Of a stretch of 64,000 nt of DNA, positions 32,058-41,261 are shown one piece after another (within the stretch, counting starts at the first letter, position 1; each line of letters begins with the position of its first letter). The stretch spans positions 558,001-622,000 of the forward strand of contig NZ_FMCX01000001.1 of NCBI RefSeq assembly GCF_900091555.1, written 5' to 3'. Made by a program: the position numbers and the translations under genes. The notes below the pieces were generated by a model. The model did not search any database and was not told the origin of the DNA. It saw only the letters and a list, made by a program, of their open reading frames with translations. The DNA comes from Micromonospora mirobrigensis. GTDB taxonomy: Bacteria; Actinomycetota; Actinomycetes; Mycobacteriales; Micromonosporaceae.

Positions 32058-35000
32058 GTGCAGACCTTTCAGTGCTCCTCGTGCGGCCGGCAGATCAAAC
32101 CTGCCGCCACCTGCCCGCACTGCGGCGCCCACCAGCCACAGTGGGGCGAGCACCTGGCGGAGATCGAGCGCTCGATCGCGGAGATGAAGGCGCGCGACGC
32201 CGAGATCGCCAAGGAGCAGCGGCAGATCGCCGCCAAGATGCAGGCCGCCCTCTTCCAGCGGGACATCCTCGCGCACGCCGGTGAGGAACGGCTCAAGCAG
32301 GCCACCCGGCCACGCCGGGTGCTGCGCCGCCGGCCCGGCCGGCGACCGCCGACCGCCGCCACCGGGGCGCCACCCCGGGTGCCCCGACAGGGCACCCCGC
32401 CCGGGCCGCCGGAGCCGCCACCCCCGCCGCCGCCCGGCGCGGCGCGCTGGCTCGACGCCGACAACCCCGAGCACCCGCCGGAGGCCTCCTCCCGCGAGGT
32501 GCAGAACATCCCCCTCGGTCTGGGCGCGCTGCTGCTCGGCGTGGCCGCCGTGGTCTTCGCCGCCGTCGCCACCAGCTCGATGGACGCGCTGGCCCGGCTC
32601 GGGGTGCTGCTCGTCGCCACGGTGCTGCTCCTGCTCGCCCCACCGGCGCTGGCCCGTCGGGGACTGACCTCCACCGCCGAGACCATCTCCGCGGTCGGCC
32701 TGCTGCTGGTGCCGCTGGCCGGGTACGCGCTCTGGGCCGTCGACCGGATCGGCGGCGGGGGCGCCTCGGGCGCCGTCTTCGCCGGGTCGATCTTCGCGGT
32801 CACCGCCGTGGTGGGCACCGGGTACGCCCTCTCCACCGGCCTGCGGGCACCCCGGTTCGCCGCCGTGCTCGCCGCCCAGCCGGTGCTGCCACTGCTCGCG
32901 TACGAGCGGATCACCGGGCCGGCCGGCTGGGCGCTGGTGCTGACCGTGGTGGCGGTGCTGGACCTGGCGCTGGCGCGCAGCGGGCTGATGACGGAGCGGC
33001 CGGTCCGGCGGGACCTGCCCACCGAGCCCGCCCCGACCGCCGACCCCCCGACCACCCCCCGGCAGCGCGACGGCGCCGGCCGCCCGGAGGGCGCCCCGGA
33101 GGAGGCCGGCGAGGTCCTCTCCCCGCAGTCGGCCACACCCTCGTCGGCGCAGCCGGCCCGACCGGTGCCCTGGCTGCGCGAGCTGACCCTGCTGCTGCAC
33201 GGCGCCGCGGTGGCGGTGGCGTTGGCGTACGCGGTCACCGCGCTGCTGCGGGCGACCACCGTGCCGGTCGCCGTCGGCGCCGCCGTGGTCCTGCTGCTGG
33301 CCGCGGCGGTGGCGCTGGCCGGGACGGTCACCGTCGGCCGGCCGCCGCTGCCCGACGTCGGGGCCGGCATCGTCACGCTCGCCGTGATCGGCGCCCTGGG
33401 CCGGGTCGCCTCGGTGGCCCTGCCCGGGCGCGCCCTGGTCCTGATCGCCGCCGTCATCACCCTGGTCGGCCTGGCCGTGCGGGCGCTGCCCGCGGCGGCC
33501 CGGCGGGGTCCCCAGCTGGCCTCGGCCGCCGCGTTGACGGTCGCCGGTCTGGTGGTCGCCGGCGGCGCGCTGCGCGCCGGCCTCGCCCCGGTACGCGCCG
33601 CGCTGCCTCCCTGGGCGGCGGACCTGGACCGCTACCCGGCGGAGCTGGCCTCGGCGGTCGGGCCGGCCGCCTGGCAGCTCGCCGCCAGCGCCTTCCTGCT
33701 CACCGTCGCCGCGGTGCTCGCCCTGCCACCGGAGGTCCGGCGCGAGTTCGCGGTGGTCGGCGCCGCGCTGACCGCGCTCGCCGTGCCGGCGTCGTTCGGC
33801 CTCGGCTGGGCGGCCGCCCCGTGGCCGATGGTGCTGGCCGCGGTCGGCATCGGCCTGGCCGGCCTCTCCGCCCCGACCACCCGGTCCGCGCGGGCGCACG
33901 CCCTGGCCGCCGCCGGGGTGGGGCTGATCGGCGCCGGGGCCGGCCTGGCCCGGCCGGCGCTGACCTGCGCCGTGCTGCTGGTCCTCTTCGTCGCCGGGAT
34001 CCTGGTGGCGCTCGCCCCCCGAGTCCGGATCGCCCCGGTCGGGGCGGACACCCTGTCCGGCTGGGCGGCCGGCGGGGCGGCGTTCGCCCTGCCGGGCGCC
34101 GTGGCCGCGTTCGTGGCCGCCACCGCGCCGGTCGACCCGACGCCAACCCCGGCCAGCCTGCGGGAGGTGACCGTCCCGATCCTCGCGGCCGGCTTCCTCG
34201 CCGCCTGCGCCACCCTCGGGTACGCCGCGCTGGTCCAGGTGTCCCAGCGGCACGTCAGTCCCCCGTTGACGGTGGGCACCGCGCTGGGCGCGCTCGCCGT
34301 CACCGCGGCGGCGTTCGGCGCCCCGGGGGCCACGGTCGCCGACGCCTGGGTGGGCGTCCTGGTGCTGATCGCGGCGGTGCTGCTCGTCTTCGCCCCGTCG
34401 ATCGACGCCGGCCGCCGCTCCGACCTGGTGCTGGACGGCGCCGACCTGGCGGCCGCCGCGGCCACCACCGCCCTGATCGCCACCCTGGTCCGGGTCGCGG
34501 CCGTGCTCACCCCCGGCGGGCAGTTGGCGGTCGCCGCCGCGCTGGTCCTGCTGGTGGGCGTCGCCGCCCGGGCGCTGCCGGAGGAGTGGCGGCGCGGTCC
34601 GGTCGTCGGCATCGTGGTCGGCGGCGTGCTGATCGGCCTGATCGCAGGCTGGTCCGCGCTGCGCGGTGGCCTCGGCGTGCTGGCCACTCCCGGGCCGATC
34701 TGGGCCGGCGACCTGTCCGGCTGGCCGGCCGCGCCGACCGGGGGCGCCACCTGGCAGGCCCCGGTGGCGTTGGCGCTGCTGGCCGTCACCGCCGGCATCC
34801 TGCTGCCGTCCCCGTGGCGGTACGACGTCGCCGGGGTGGCCGCCGTGCTCGCCACCATCGGCGCGCCGGCCGCGTTCGACCTGCCCTGGTGGTCGCCGGT
34901 GCTGGTCGGCGCCGCGGTGGCCACCGCGTTCGGCGTCGCCGCGGCCGCCTCGGGCGACCCCCGAGCCGGGCTGTCCCGGGCCGTGGTGGCCGGCGCGGTC

Positions 35001-36977
35001 GCCCTGCACGCGGCGGGCACCGGCCTGGTCCGGCCGTGGACCACCGCCCTGGCCCTGGGCAGCATCGCGCTGATCGGCGCGGTGGTGGCGGCGCTGGCCC
35101 GCTCCTCGGCCGTCCCGCTGGTCGAGGACGTCGAGTCCGAGGGGATGCCCCCGCACCTGGTGCAGGTCGGCGGGGCGGCCACCACTGCCGCGGTCCTCGC
35201 CTTCCCGGGCGCCGTTTCGGCCCTGGCGGCCGAGTTCGGCCGGCCGGCCGAGGTGGTGCTGACCGCGGCCCTCGCCGCGTCCAGCCTCGCCCTGGCCGCC
35301 GTGGCGGCGGCCCGCCGCCGGGTCCCGCAGTACCTGCCGTACGCCAGCGTCGGGGTGGTCGGCGGCACCACGATCAGCGCGGTCGCCGCCATCTTCACCG
35401 GCCTGCCCGCCGGCGTGTACGCCGCGGCCGCGGCCCTGCTCGGGGTGCTCGCCGAGCTGATCCGAGGTGCCACCGAACCGCCCGCGGGCTCGGCCCACCC
35501 GGTGCGCCGCTGGTCGGTGCTCTGGGACGGCGCCCTGCGCCGGCTGCCCGACGACGGCAGCGCCCGGCGATGGCGGGTCAGCCCGGCCGCCGGTGCGCTC
35601 GCCGCGGCAGTGGCGCCGACCCTGCTGGCGTTGGCCTCGATCGCCCCGGCCCTGGTGGTCGCGCTGGTCGAGCCCTATCGCTGCCTCACCCGGGTCTGGC
35701 AGGGGCCACCGCCGGAGCTGCTCACCCCGCCGGCCGGGGCGGTCGGTGCCGTGCACGTGCTGACCGCGCTGCTGCTGACGATCACCGCCGCGCTGGCGGC
35801 CACCGGGTTCAGCGGGGGCCGGCGGTCCCGGGCGGTCCCCGTGGTGCTGCCCGGCGCGGCGGTGACCATGCTGATCACCCCGATCGCGCTGGGCCACGGC
35901 TGGCCGGAGAGCGCCCTGGCCGGGCTGGCCGTGTTCACCCTCGCCATGCTGGGGCTGGCGCTGACCCTGCCGCCCCCGCTGGTCGAGCCGGCCCGCTCGC
36001 TGCGACTGGCCCGGGTGCTGGTCTTCGTGATCGGGCTGGCCGCCGGTGGCGCCGGGCTGGCCGGCAGCCTCGCCACCCGGGAGCTGACCCTGTTCACCCT
36101 CGGCGGCGCGGTGGGAGTGGGCACGGTCGCCGCGCTCTTCGGCACCACCCAGCGGGCCCGGATCCTGGGCTGGCTCTTCGCCTCGCTGATGGCCCAGCTC
36201 TTCGTGCTCACCCTCGGCCTGGTGGCCGGCCTGGCGGCGGTCTGGTCGGCGTTCGGGGTGCTGGCGGTGGGCGCCGCCCTCCAGGTGTTCGCGGCGACCC
36301 TGCCCCGGTTGCGCCGCCCCGAGGCGCAGCGGGAGGCGGCCACCGTCGAGTGGAGCGGCTACGCCGCGGCGCTCATCGCCCTGGCGCTCGCCTTCGACTC
36401 GCCCCGGCACGTCGCCGCACTGCTGGCCGCCTGGGGCGCGGTGCTCGGCGTGGCGGCCACCCGGCCCGACCGGCGGCCGGCGGAACGGCGGATCCTGTTC
36501 TGGTCGGTGGTGGCCTGCGAGATCGGCGCCTGGTGGATCCTCATGCGGGTCGCCGACGTGGCGCTGCCCGAGGCGTACACGCTGCCGTTCGCGGCGCTCG
36601 CCCTGCTGGTCGGGATCCTGGAACTGCGGCACCGCCCCGACCTGAGCAGCTGGGTGGCGTACGGGCCGGCGCTGGTCACCGCGTTCGTGCCGACCCTGGC
36701 CATCGTGCTGGCCACCGACTCGAGCATGCTGCGGCAGGTGCTGCTGCTGCTCGGCGCGGTGGCCGTGCTGATCTTCGGCTCCACCAGCCGGCAGCAGGCC
36801 CCGGTGATCGTCGGCGCCACGGTCACCGCGATCGCCGCGGTGCACGCCTTGTTCAGCCTCGGCCCGTGGCTGGTGATGATCCCCGTCGGGTTGCTGCTGC
36901 TGGTGCTCGGGGCGAGCAACGAACGGCGCCGCCGGGCCCAGGAACGACTCCAGACCGCACTGCGCGGCATGCGCTGA
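32058..36977 (+). CDS. Giant multi-spanning membrane protein with N-terminal zinc ribbon (SCO7613 C-terminal-like)
   Basis: 1639 aa, function unknown. Residues 6-22 form a zinc ribbon (C6xxC9, C19xxC22). A charged coiled-coil helix spans about 34-64, and a Pro/Arg-rich linker runs to about 150. Nearly all the rest is hydrophobic, with dozens of predicted helices. A unit of about 364 residues appears twice: the part near residues 460-632 (VRALPAAARRGP, WQLAASAFLLTVAAVLALP, GAGLARP) recurs near 826-991 (ARALPEEWRRGP, WQAPVALALLAVTAGILLP, GTGLVRP). The GTG start has GGAGG upstream. I recall this type annotated in actinobacteria as an SCO7613 C-terminal domain membrane protein. It stands alone, bounded by a terminator upstream. 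Confidence 0.85.
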   Translation: MQTFQCSSCGRQIKPAATCPHCGAHQPQWGEHLAEIERSIAEMKARDAEIAKEQRQIAAKMQAALFQRDILAHAGEERLKQATRPRRVLRRRPGRRPPTAATGAPPRVPRQGTPPGPPEPPPPPPPGAARWLDADNPEHPPEASSREVQNIPLGLGALLLGVAAVVFAAVATSSMDALARLGVLLVATVLLLLAPPALARRGLTSTAETISAVGLLLVPLAGYALWAVDRIGGGGASGAVFAGSIFAVTAVVGTGYALSTGLRAPRFAAVLAAQPVLPLLAYERITGPAGWALVLTVVAVLDLALARSGLMTERPVRRDLPTEPAPTADPPTTPRQRDGAGRPEGAPEEAGEVLSPQSATPSSAQPARPVPWLRELTLLLHGAAVAVALAYAVTALLRATTVPVAVGAAVVLLLAAAVALAGTVTVGRPPLPDVGAGIVTLAVIGALGRVASVALPGRALVLIAAVITLVGLAVRALPAAARRGPQLASAAALTVAGLVVAGGALRAGLAPVRAALPPWAADLDRYPAELASAVGPAAWQLAASAFLLTVAAVLALPPEVRREFAVVGAALTALAVPASFGLGWAAAPWPMVLAAVGIGLAGLSAPTTRSARAHALAAAGVGLIGAGAGLARPALTCAVLLVLFVAGILVALAPRVRIAPVGADTLSGWAAGGAAFALPGAVAAFVAATAPVDPTPTPASLREVTVPILAAGFLAACATLGYAALVQVSQRHVSPPLTVGTALGALAVTAAAFGAPGATVADAWVGVLVLIAAVLLVFAPSIDAGRRSDLVLDGADLAAAAATTALIATLVRVAAVLTPGGQLAVAAALVLLVGVAARALPEEWRRGPVVGIVVGGVLIGLIAGWSALRGGLGVLATPGPIWAGDLSGWPAAPTGGATWQAPVALALLAVTAGILLPSPWRYDVAGVAAVLATIGAPAAFDLPWWSPVLVGAAVATAFGVAAAASGDPRAGLSRAVVAGAVALHAAGTGLVRPWTTALALGSIALIGAVVAALARSSAVPLVEDVESEGMPPHLVQVGGAATTAAVLAFPGAVSALAAEFGRPAEVVLTAALAASSLALAAVAAARRRVPQYLPYASVGVVGGTTISAVAAIFTGLPAGVYAAAAALLGVLAELIRGATEPPAGSAHPVRRWSVLWDGALRRLPDDGSARRWRVSPAAGALAAAVAPTLLALASIAPALVVALVEPYRCLTRVWQGPPPELLTPPAGAVGAVHVLTALLLTITAALAATGFSGGRRSRAVPVVLPGAAVTMLITPIALGHGWPESALAGLAVFTLAMLGLALTLPPPLVEPARSLRLARVLVFVIGLAAGGAGLAGSLATRELTLFTLGGAVGVGTVAALFGTTQRARILGWLFASLMAQLFVLTLGLVAGLAAVWSAFGVLAVGAALQVFAATLPRLRRPEAQREAATVEWSGYAAALIALALAFDSPRHVAALLAAWGAVLGVAATRPDRRPAERRILFWSVVACEIGAWWILMRVADVALPEAYTLPFAALALLVGILELRHRPDLSSWVAYGPALVTAFVPTLAIVLATDSSMLRQVLLLLGAVAVLIFGSTSRQQAPVIVGATVTAIAAVHALFSLGPWLVMIPVGLLLLVLGASNERRRRAQERLQTALRGMR

Positions 36978-37410
36978 CCCATCCCCGTCCGCTGACCCAC
37001 CCACCGCCGCCCTGGCTTGTCCGCACTGGGTGGCCGTCGCCGCCCACCCGCACGACCACTCTGGTCACTCTGAGTGTCTCAGTGGAGGAGTCTGCCCCAA
37101 CTTCTCCGCGCCTTTGCTCTGCTGCCGCCCACGCAACGATCACCGACAGCTGCGACGGGTGGGCCCGACGGCATCCCCGCCGACGGCAGAAGCGGCAGCT
37201 CAGCGCGGTGTTGCGCGGGTGGCAGCAGAGCAAAGGGAGGGCCGGACATGCGCAGCACGAGAGCGGCCGACAACGCTCCGTGATCAGAACCCGCCGGCCA
37301 AAGCTCCTCACGCTGAGTGCTGGTGTACTCGCCGGGCGGGATCATCCGTCACAGCCGCAGGCGGGGATGCCATCGCCGCGGCAGGCGGCGGGCGGCGGGC
37401 GGCCAGCCGG
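36978..37410. other. 433-bp gap between convergent genes, holding a long inverted repeat
   Basis: No gene is supported here. The only notable structure is the 27-nt inverted repeat described separately. CACTCTGAGTG near 37067 and weaker complementarity between about 37078 and 37315 hint that the foldback may extend further out. Confidence 0.5.
37111..37236. repeat. Long inverted repeat (27-nt arms, 72-nt centre)
   Basis: Arms at 37111-37137 and 37210-37236 are complementary at 25 of 27 positions; both mismatches become G-U pairs in RNA. The core is TTTGCTCTGCTGCC. The centre contains AGCTGC and GCAGCT, which can also pair. It lies between two convergent genes. It may be a terminator, a structured RNA or a non-autonomous mobile remnant; I could not see target-site duplications. 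Confidence 0.75.
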
Positions 37411-37941
37411 TCAGGTCAGCGAGGCGCGCAGCGCGGCGTCCTTCTCGGCGACCAGTTCCTCCAGGTCCGCCTGGTACGCCGCCATCCGGTCCAGCAGCTC
37501 CGGGTCGGCCACACCGAGCATGCGGACCGCGAGCAGGCCGGCGTTGCGGGCGTTGCCGATGGAGACCGTGGCGACCGGCACGCCGGCCGGCATCTGCACG
37601 ATGGAGAGCAGGGAGTCCATGCCGTCCAGGTGCTTCAGCGGCACCGGAACGCCGATCACCGGCAGCGGGGTCACCGAGGCGACCATGCCGGGGAGCGCGG
37701 CGGCCCCGCCGGCCCCCGCGATGATCACCTTCAGGCCACGACCGGCGGCGGCGCGACCGTATTCGATCATCTTGACCGGAGTCCGGTGCGCGGAGATCAC
37801 CTGGACCTCGTAGGAGACGCCGAACTCGTCCAGCGCGGCGGCCGCGGCGCGCATGGTCGGCCAGTCCGAGTCGCTGCCCATGATCAGGCCGACGGCGGGC
37901 GCACCGGACCGTCCCTCGTCCGTGCCAGCGAGGTCGTTCAC
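37411..37941 (-). CDS. purE: N5-carboxyaminoimidazole ribonucleotide mutase
   Basis: 176-aa class I PurE of purine synthesis: converts N5-CAIR, made by PurK, to CAIR. The active-site segments are all present: [14 protein letters not shown] near the start, [11 protein letters not shown], and [18 protein letters not shown] variable N-terminal extension of about 16 residues precedes the fold. The GTG start overlaps the purK stop as GTGA, so expression is coupled to PurK, which supplies its unstable substrate. Confidence 0.95.
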   Translation of the reverse strand: MNDLAGTDEGRSGAPAVGLIMGSDSDWPTMRAAAAALDEFGVSYEVQVISAHRTPVKMIEYGRAAAGRGLKVIIAGAGGAAALPGMVASVTPLPVIGVPVPLKHLDGMDSLLSIVQMPAGVPVATVSIGNARNAGLLAVRMLGVADPELLDRMAAYQADLEELVAEKDAALRASLT

Positions 37942-39098
37942 TCGTGCCCCTCCTGAAGCCAGCGGGCGGCGCGGGCCGCCCGGGCGCGTACGTCGTCCAG
38001 GTCGTCGCCGAGCACCGTGACGTGCCCGATCTTCCGCCCGGGGCGGACCTGCTTGCCGTACAGGTGGACCTTGGCGCCCGGCTCGGCGGCGAACAGGTGG
38101 TGCAGCCGCTCGTCGATGGAGATCCCGCCCGGCTCGCCGCCGAGGACGTTCGCCATCACCACCACCGGGGCGGTGAGCGAGGTGTCCCCCATCGGGTAGT
38201 CGAGCACCGCCCGCAGGTGCTGCTCGAACTGGGAGGTACGCGCCCCCTCGATGGTCCAGTGCCCGGAGTTGTGCGGGCGCATGGCCAGCTCGTTGACGAC
38301 CAGCCCGGCCGGCGTCTCGAAGAGCTCGACGGCGAGCAGGCCGACCACGCCGAGCGCGGTGGCCAGGTCGATGGCGAGCTGCTGCGCGGCCACGGCCAGC
38401 TCCTCGGGCAGGCCGGGCGCGGGCGCCAGGACCTCCACGCAGATGCCGTCGCGCTGCACCGTCTCCACCACCGGGTACGCGGCGACCTGGCCGAACGGCG
38501 AACGGGCGACCTGCACGGCCAGCTCGCGGCGCAGCGCCACCCGCTCCTCGACGATCAGCGGGGTGCCCCCGGCGATCAGCGTCGCGGCCAGCTCGGCGGC
38601 CTGCGTCGCGTCGTCCACCATCCAGACGCCCCGGCCGTCATAGCCGCCCCGGGCCGCCTTGAGCACCACCGGCCAGCCCCGCTCGTCGCCGAAGGCGACC
38701 AGGTCGGCCGGCTCGGCCACCGGCCGCCAGGCCGGGTTCGGGGCGCCCAGCTCGCCGAGGCGTTCGCGCATGACCCGCTTGTCCTGGGCGTGCAGCAGCG
38801 CGTCAGCCGGTGGGAAGAGCTTCACGCCCTCCGCCTCCAGGGCGCGGATGTGCCCGGTGGGAACGTGCTCGTGGTCGAAGGTGACCACGTCGCAGCCCTT
38901 GGCGAAGGTGCGCAGGGCGGTGAGGTCGGTGTGGTCGCCGTACTGGACGTCCGCGGCGACCAGCGCCGCGCCGTCGTCGGGGGCGACCGCCAGCACGTGC
39001 AGTGACTGGCCGAGGGCGATGGCGGCCTGGTGGGTCATCCGGGCCAACTGGCCGCCGCCCACCATGCCGACGACGGGTAGACCGGTACGGGAGTCCAT
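37938..39098 (-). CDS. purK: N5-carboxyaminoimidazole ribonucleotide synthetase
   Basis: 386-aa ATP-grasp enzyme that carboxylates AIR with bicarbonate and ATP to N5-CAIR. The N-terminal [20 protein letters not shown] is diagnostic, with ATP-grasp segments [20 protein letters not shown] ([18 protein letters not shown]), [18 protein letters not shown] and the metal-binding [16 protein letters not shown]. Start ATG at 39098. Coupled to purE by the GTGA overlap at its 3' end. Confidence 0.95.
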   Translation of the reverse strand: MDSRTGLPVVGMVGGGQLARMTHQAAIALGQSLHVLAVAPDDGAALVAADVQYGDHTDLTALRTFAKGCDVVTFDHEHVPTGHIRALEAEGVKLFPPADALLHAQDKRVMRERLGELGAPNPAWRPVAEPADLVAFGDERGWPVVLKAARGGYDGRGVWMVDDATQAAELAATLIAGGTPLIVEERVALRRELAVQVARSPFGQVAAYPVVETVQRDGICVEVLAPAPGLPEELAVAAQQLAIDLATALGVVGLLAVELFETPAGLVVNELAMRPHNSGHWTIEGARTSQFEQHLRAVLDYPMGDTSLTAPVVVMANVLGGEPGGISIDERLHHLFAAEPGAKVHLYGKQVRPGRKIGHVTVLGDDLDDVRARAARAARWLQEGHE

Positions 39099-39172
39099 AG
39101 CGCCGTCAGCCTATCCGGGCCGCCTGCCGCCCCGGCCGCGAGGTCCGCGGGTCGGGACGGCCGCGTCGCGGG

Positions 39173-41209
39173 TCAGGAGAGCTGGGCGACCAGGTCCTCG
39201 ACCGAGGTCACCGGCCGCTGGCAGACGAACCCCCGGCAGACGTACGCGGTGGGTCGCCCGTCGACCAGCGGCCGGTCGGCCAGCAGCGGCACGCCGGGCT
39301 GGTCCGGGGCGCCCGCCACCACGACCGCGCCGGGCGGGGCGTACCGGCGGGCCGCGGCGACCAGCGGGTCGTCGGCCGGGGCGTCGGTGACCACCGCGAT
39401 CTCGTACGGGCCGGAGAGCAGCGCCTCGCCGACGGTCGCCGCGTACCCGGTGAACCGGGCGTGCCGCCCGACCAGCGGAGCGACGGTGGACAGCGCCCGC
39501 TCGGCCGCCTCCCGGTAGCGGGTCTCCCCGGTCAGCGCCGCGTACGCCACCAGCGCCGCCACGATCGCCGAGCGACCGGACGGGGTGGCGTTGTCGGTCG
39601 GGTCGGCGGGGCGGGCCACCAGCCGCTCGGCGTCGTCGGCGGTGTCGTAGAAGCCGCCGTCCGGGGCGGCGAACCGGGCCAGCGCCGTCTCCAGCAGCTG
39701 CCCGGCCAGCTCCAACCAGCGGCCCTCGCCGGTGAGCTGGTGCAGGGCGCAGAACGCCTCGGCCACGCAGCCGTAGTCCTCCAGCACACCGGCCGGCTCG
39801 CCGACCTGCCCGTGCCGGGAGGCCCGGCGCAACCGCCCGTCGACCAGGTGCACCCGGGCCAGGTGCTCGGCGGTGTCCCGCATCGCCCCGTCGGCGACGA
39901 TGGTCACGCCGTCCATCAGGTTGGCGTCCTCCGCCTCCGGGTCCTCGTAGAGCGCGGCGACCTGGAGGAACTCGGCGAGGGCGGTGATCGCCAGGCCGTT
40001 CCAGGCGGCCACCACCTTGTCGTCGCGGGCCGGCTGGGGGCGGGTGTCCCGGGCCACCAGCAGCCGTCCGACGATCTCCTGCCAGCGGGCCCGCACCGCG
40101 GCGTGGGCGTCGTCGACGTCCCGGGCCAACCTGAGCACGCTGGTGCCGTGCTCAAAGGTGCCGGACTCGGTGACCTCGAACAGGTCGGCGGCCCAGCGGC
40201 CGTCCTCCTCGCCCAGCGCCTCGACCAGCTGGGCCGGGGTCCACGAGTAGGTGAGCCCCTCGACGCCCTCGGTGTCGGCGTCCAGCGCCGAGGCGAAGCC
40301 GTCCTGCGGCCGGTGCAGCTCGTCGGCGAGGAACCGGGCGACGTCCCGGGCCACCCGCCGGGCCAGCCGGTCGCCGGTGAGCCGCCACAGCTGGGTGTAG
40401 ACCCGCAGCAGCAGGGCGTTGTCGTAGAGCATCTTCTCGAAGTGCGGCACCGTCCAGTGCCCGTCCACCGAGTACCGGGCGAAGCCGGCGGCCAGCTGGT
40501 CGTAGATGCCGCCGCGGGCCATCGCCTCGCAGGTGTGCCGGACGATCTCCAGGCTGCGCGCCGAGCCGGTGCGCTGGTGGTGGCGGAGCAGGAAGAGCAG
40601 GTTCATGTGCGGCGGGAACTTCGGCGCGCCACCGAAGCCGCCGTTGCGCTCGTCGTACTCCTCGGCGAGCTGGTCGGCGGCGGCGTCGAGCAGCTCGACG
40701 GTGAGCGGGGCGGTGGGGCCGCCGACGGCCTGGGCGCCGCCGATCGCCTCGACCACCGCGGCGCCCTGCTTCAGCACCGCCTCCCGCTGGTCGCGCCAGG
40801 CGGCGGCGACCGACTCCAGCAGCCGGACGAAGTTCGCCCGGGGGAAGTACGTCCCGCAGAAGAACGGCGTGCCGTCCGGGGTGGCGAAGACGGTCATCGG
40901 CCAGCCGCCCTGCCCGGTCATCGCCTGCGTCGCCGTCATGTAGACCGCGTCGACGTCCGGGCGTTCCTCCCGGTCCACCTTGATCGAGACGAAGTCGTCG
41001 TTCATCAGGGCGCCGACCTGCTCGTTCTCGAACGACTCGTGGGCCATCACGTGGCACCAGTGGCAGGCCGCGTAGCCGACCGAGATGAGCACCGGCACGT
41101 CCCGGCGCTTCGCCTCGGCGAAGGCCTCCGCGCACCACGGCCACCAGTCGACCGGGTTGTCCGCGTGCTGGAGGAGGTACGGCGAGGTGGCGTCGGTGAG
41201 TCGGTTCAC
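39173..41209 (-). CDS. DUF255 thioredoxin-domain protein (YyaL / SPATA20-like)
   Basis: 678 aa. The N-terminal 160 residues are the DUF255 thioredoxin-like domain, starting [20 protein letters not shown], with active-site Cys49 and Cys52 in ACHWCHVM. It is followed by a large helical domain resembling six-hairpin glycosidases or N-acylglucosamine epimerases ([40 protein letters not shown]). This architecture is widely conserved from bacteria to animals; the biochemical function is unproven. The GTG at 41209 is the family start. No signal peptide, so cytoplasmic. Confidence 0.9.
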   Translation of the reverse strand: MNRLTDATSPYLLQHADNPVDWWPWCAEAFAEAKRRDVPVLISVGYAACHWCHVMAHESFENEQVGALMNDDFVSIKVDREERPDVDAVYMTATQAMTGQGGWPMTVFATPDGTPFFCGTYFPRANFVRLLESVAAAWRDQREAVLKQGAAVVEAIGGAQAVGGPTAPLTVELLDAAADQLAEEYDERNGGFGGAPKFPPHMNLLFLLRHHQRTGSARSLEIVRHTCEAMARGGIYDQLAAGFARYSVDGHWTVPHFEKMLYDNALLLRVYTQLWRLTGDRLARRVARDVARFLADELHRPQDGFASALDADTEGVEGLTYSWTPAQLVEALGEEDGRWAADLFEVTESGTFEHGTSVLRLARDVDDAHAAVRARWQEIVGRLLVARDTRPQPARDDKVVAAWNGLAITALAEFLQVAALYEDPEAEDANLMDGVTIVADGAMRDTAEHLARVHLVDGRLRRASRHGQVGEPAGVLEDYGCVAEAFCALHQLTGEGRWLELAGQLLETALARFAAPDGGFYDTADDAERLVARPADPTDNATPSGRSAIVAALVAYAALTGETRYREAAERALSTVAPLVGRHARFTGYAATVGEALLSGPYEIAVVTDAPADDPLVAAARRYAPPGAVVVAGAPDQPGVPLLADRPLVDGRPTAYVCRGFVCQRPVTSVEDLVAQLS

Positions 41210-41261
41210 CCGACGACCATATCCAGCGGCTCCGGACGCCGCCGGTCGGACGCCGGGGTGG

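Noticed and set aside
31743..37004. A 1753-codon open frame on the minus strand across the giant membrane gene
   Set aside because: It is a shadow: composition is Gly/Arg/His/Gln-rich low complexity, with no domain and no ribosome-binding site, and it lies antisense to a clear membrane protein in the other frame.
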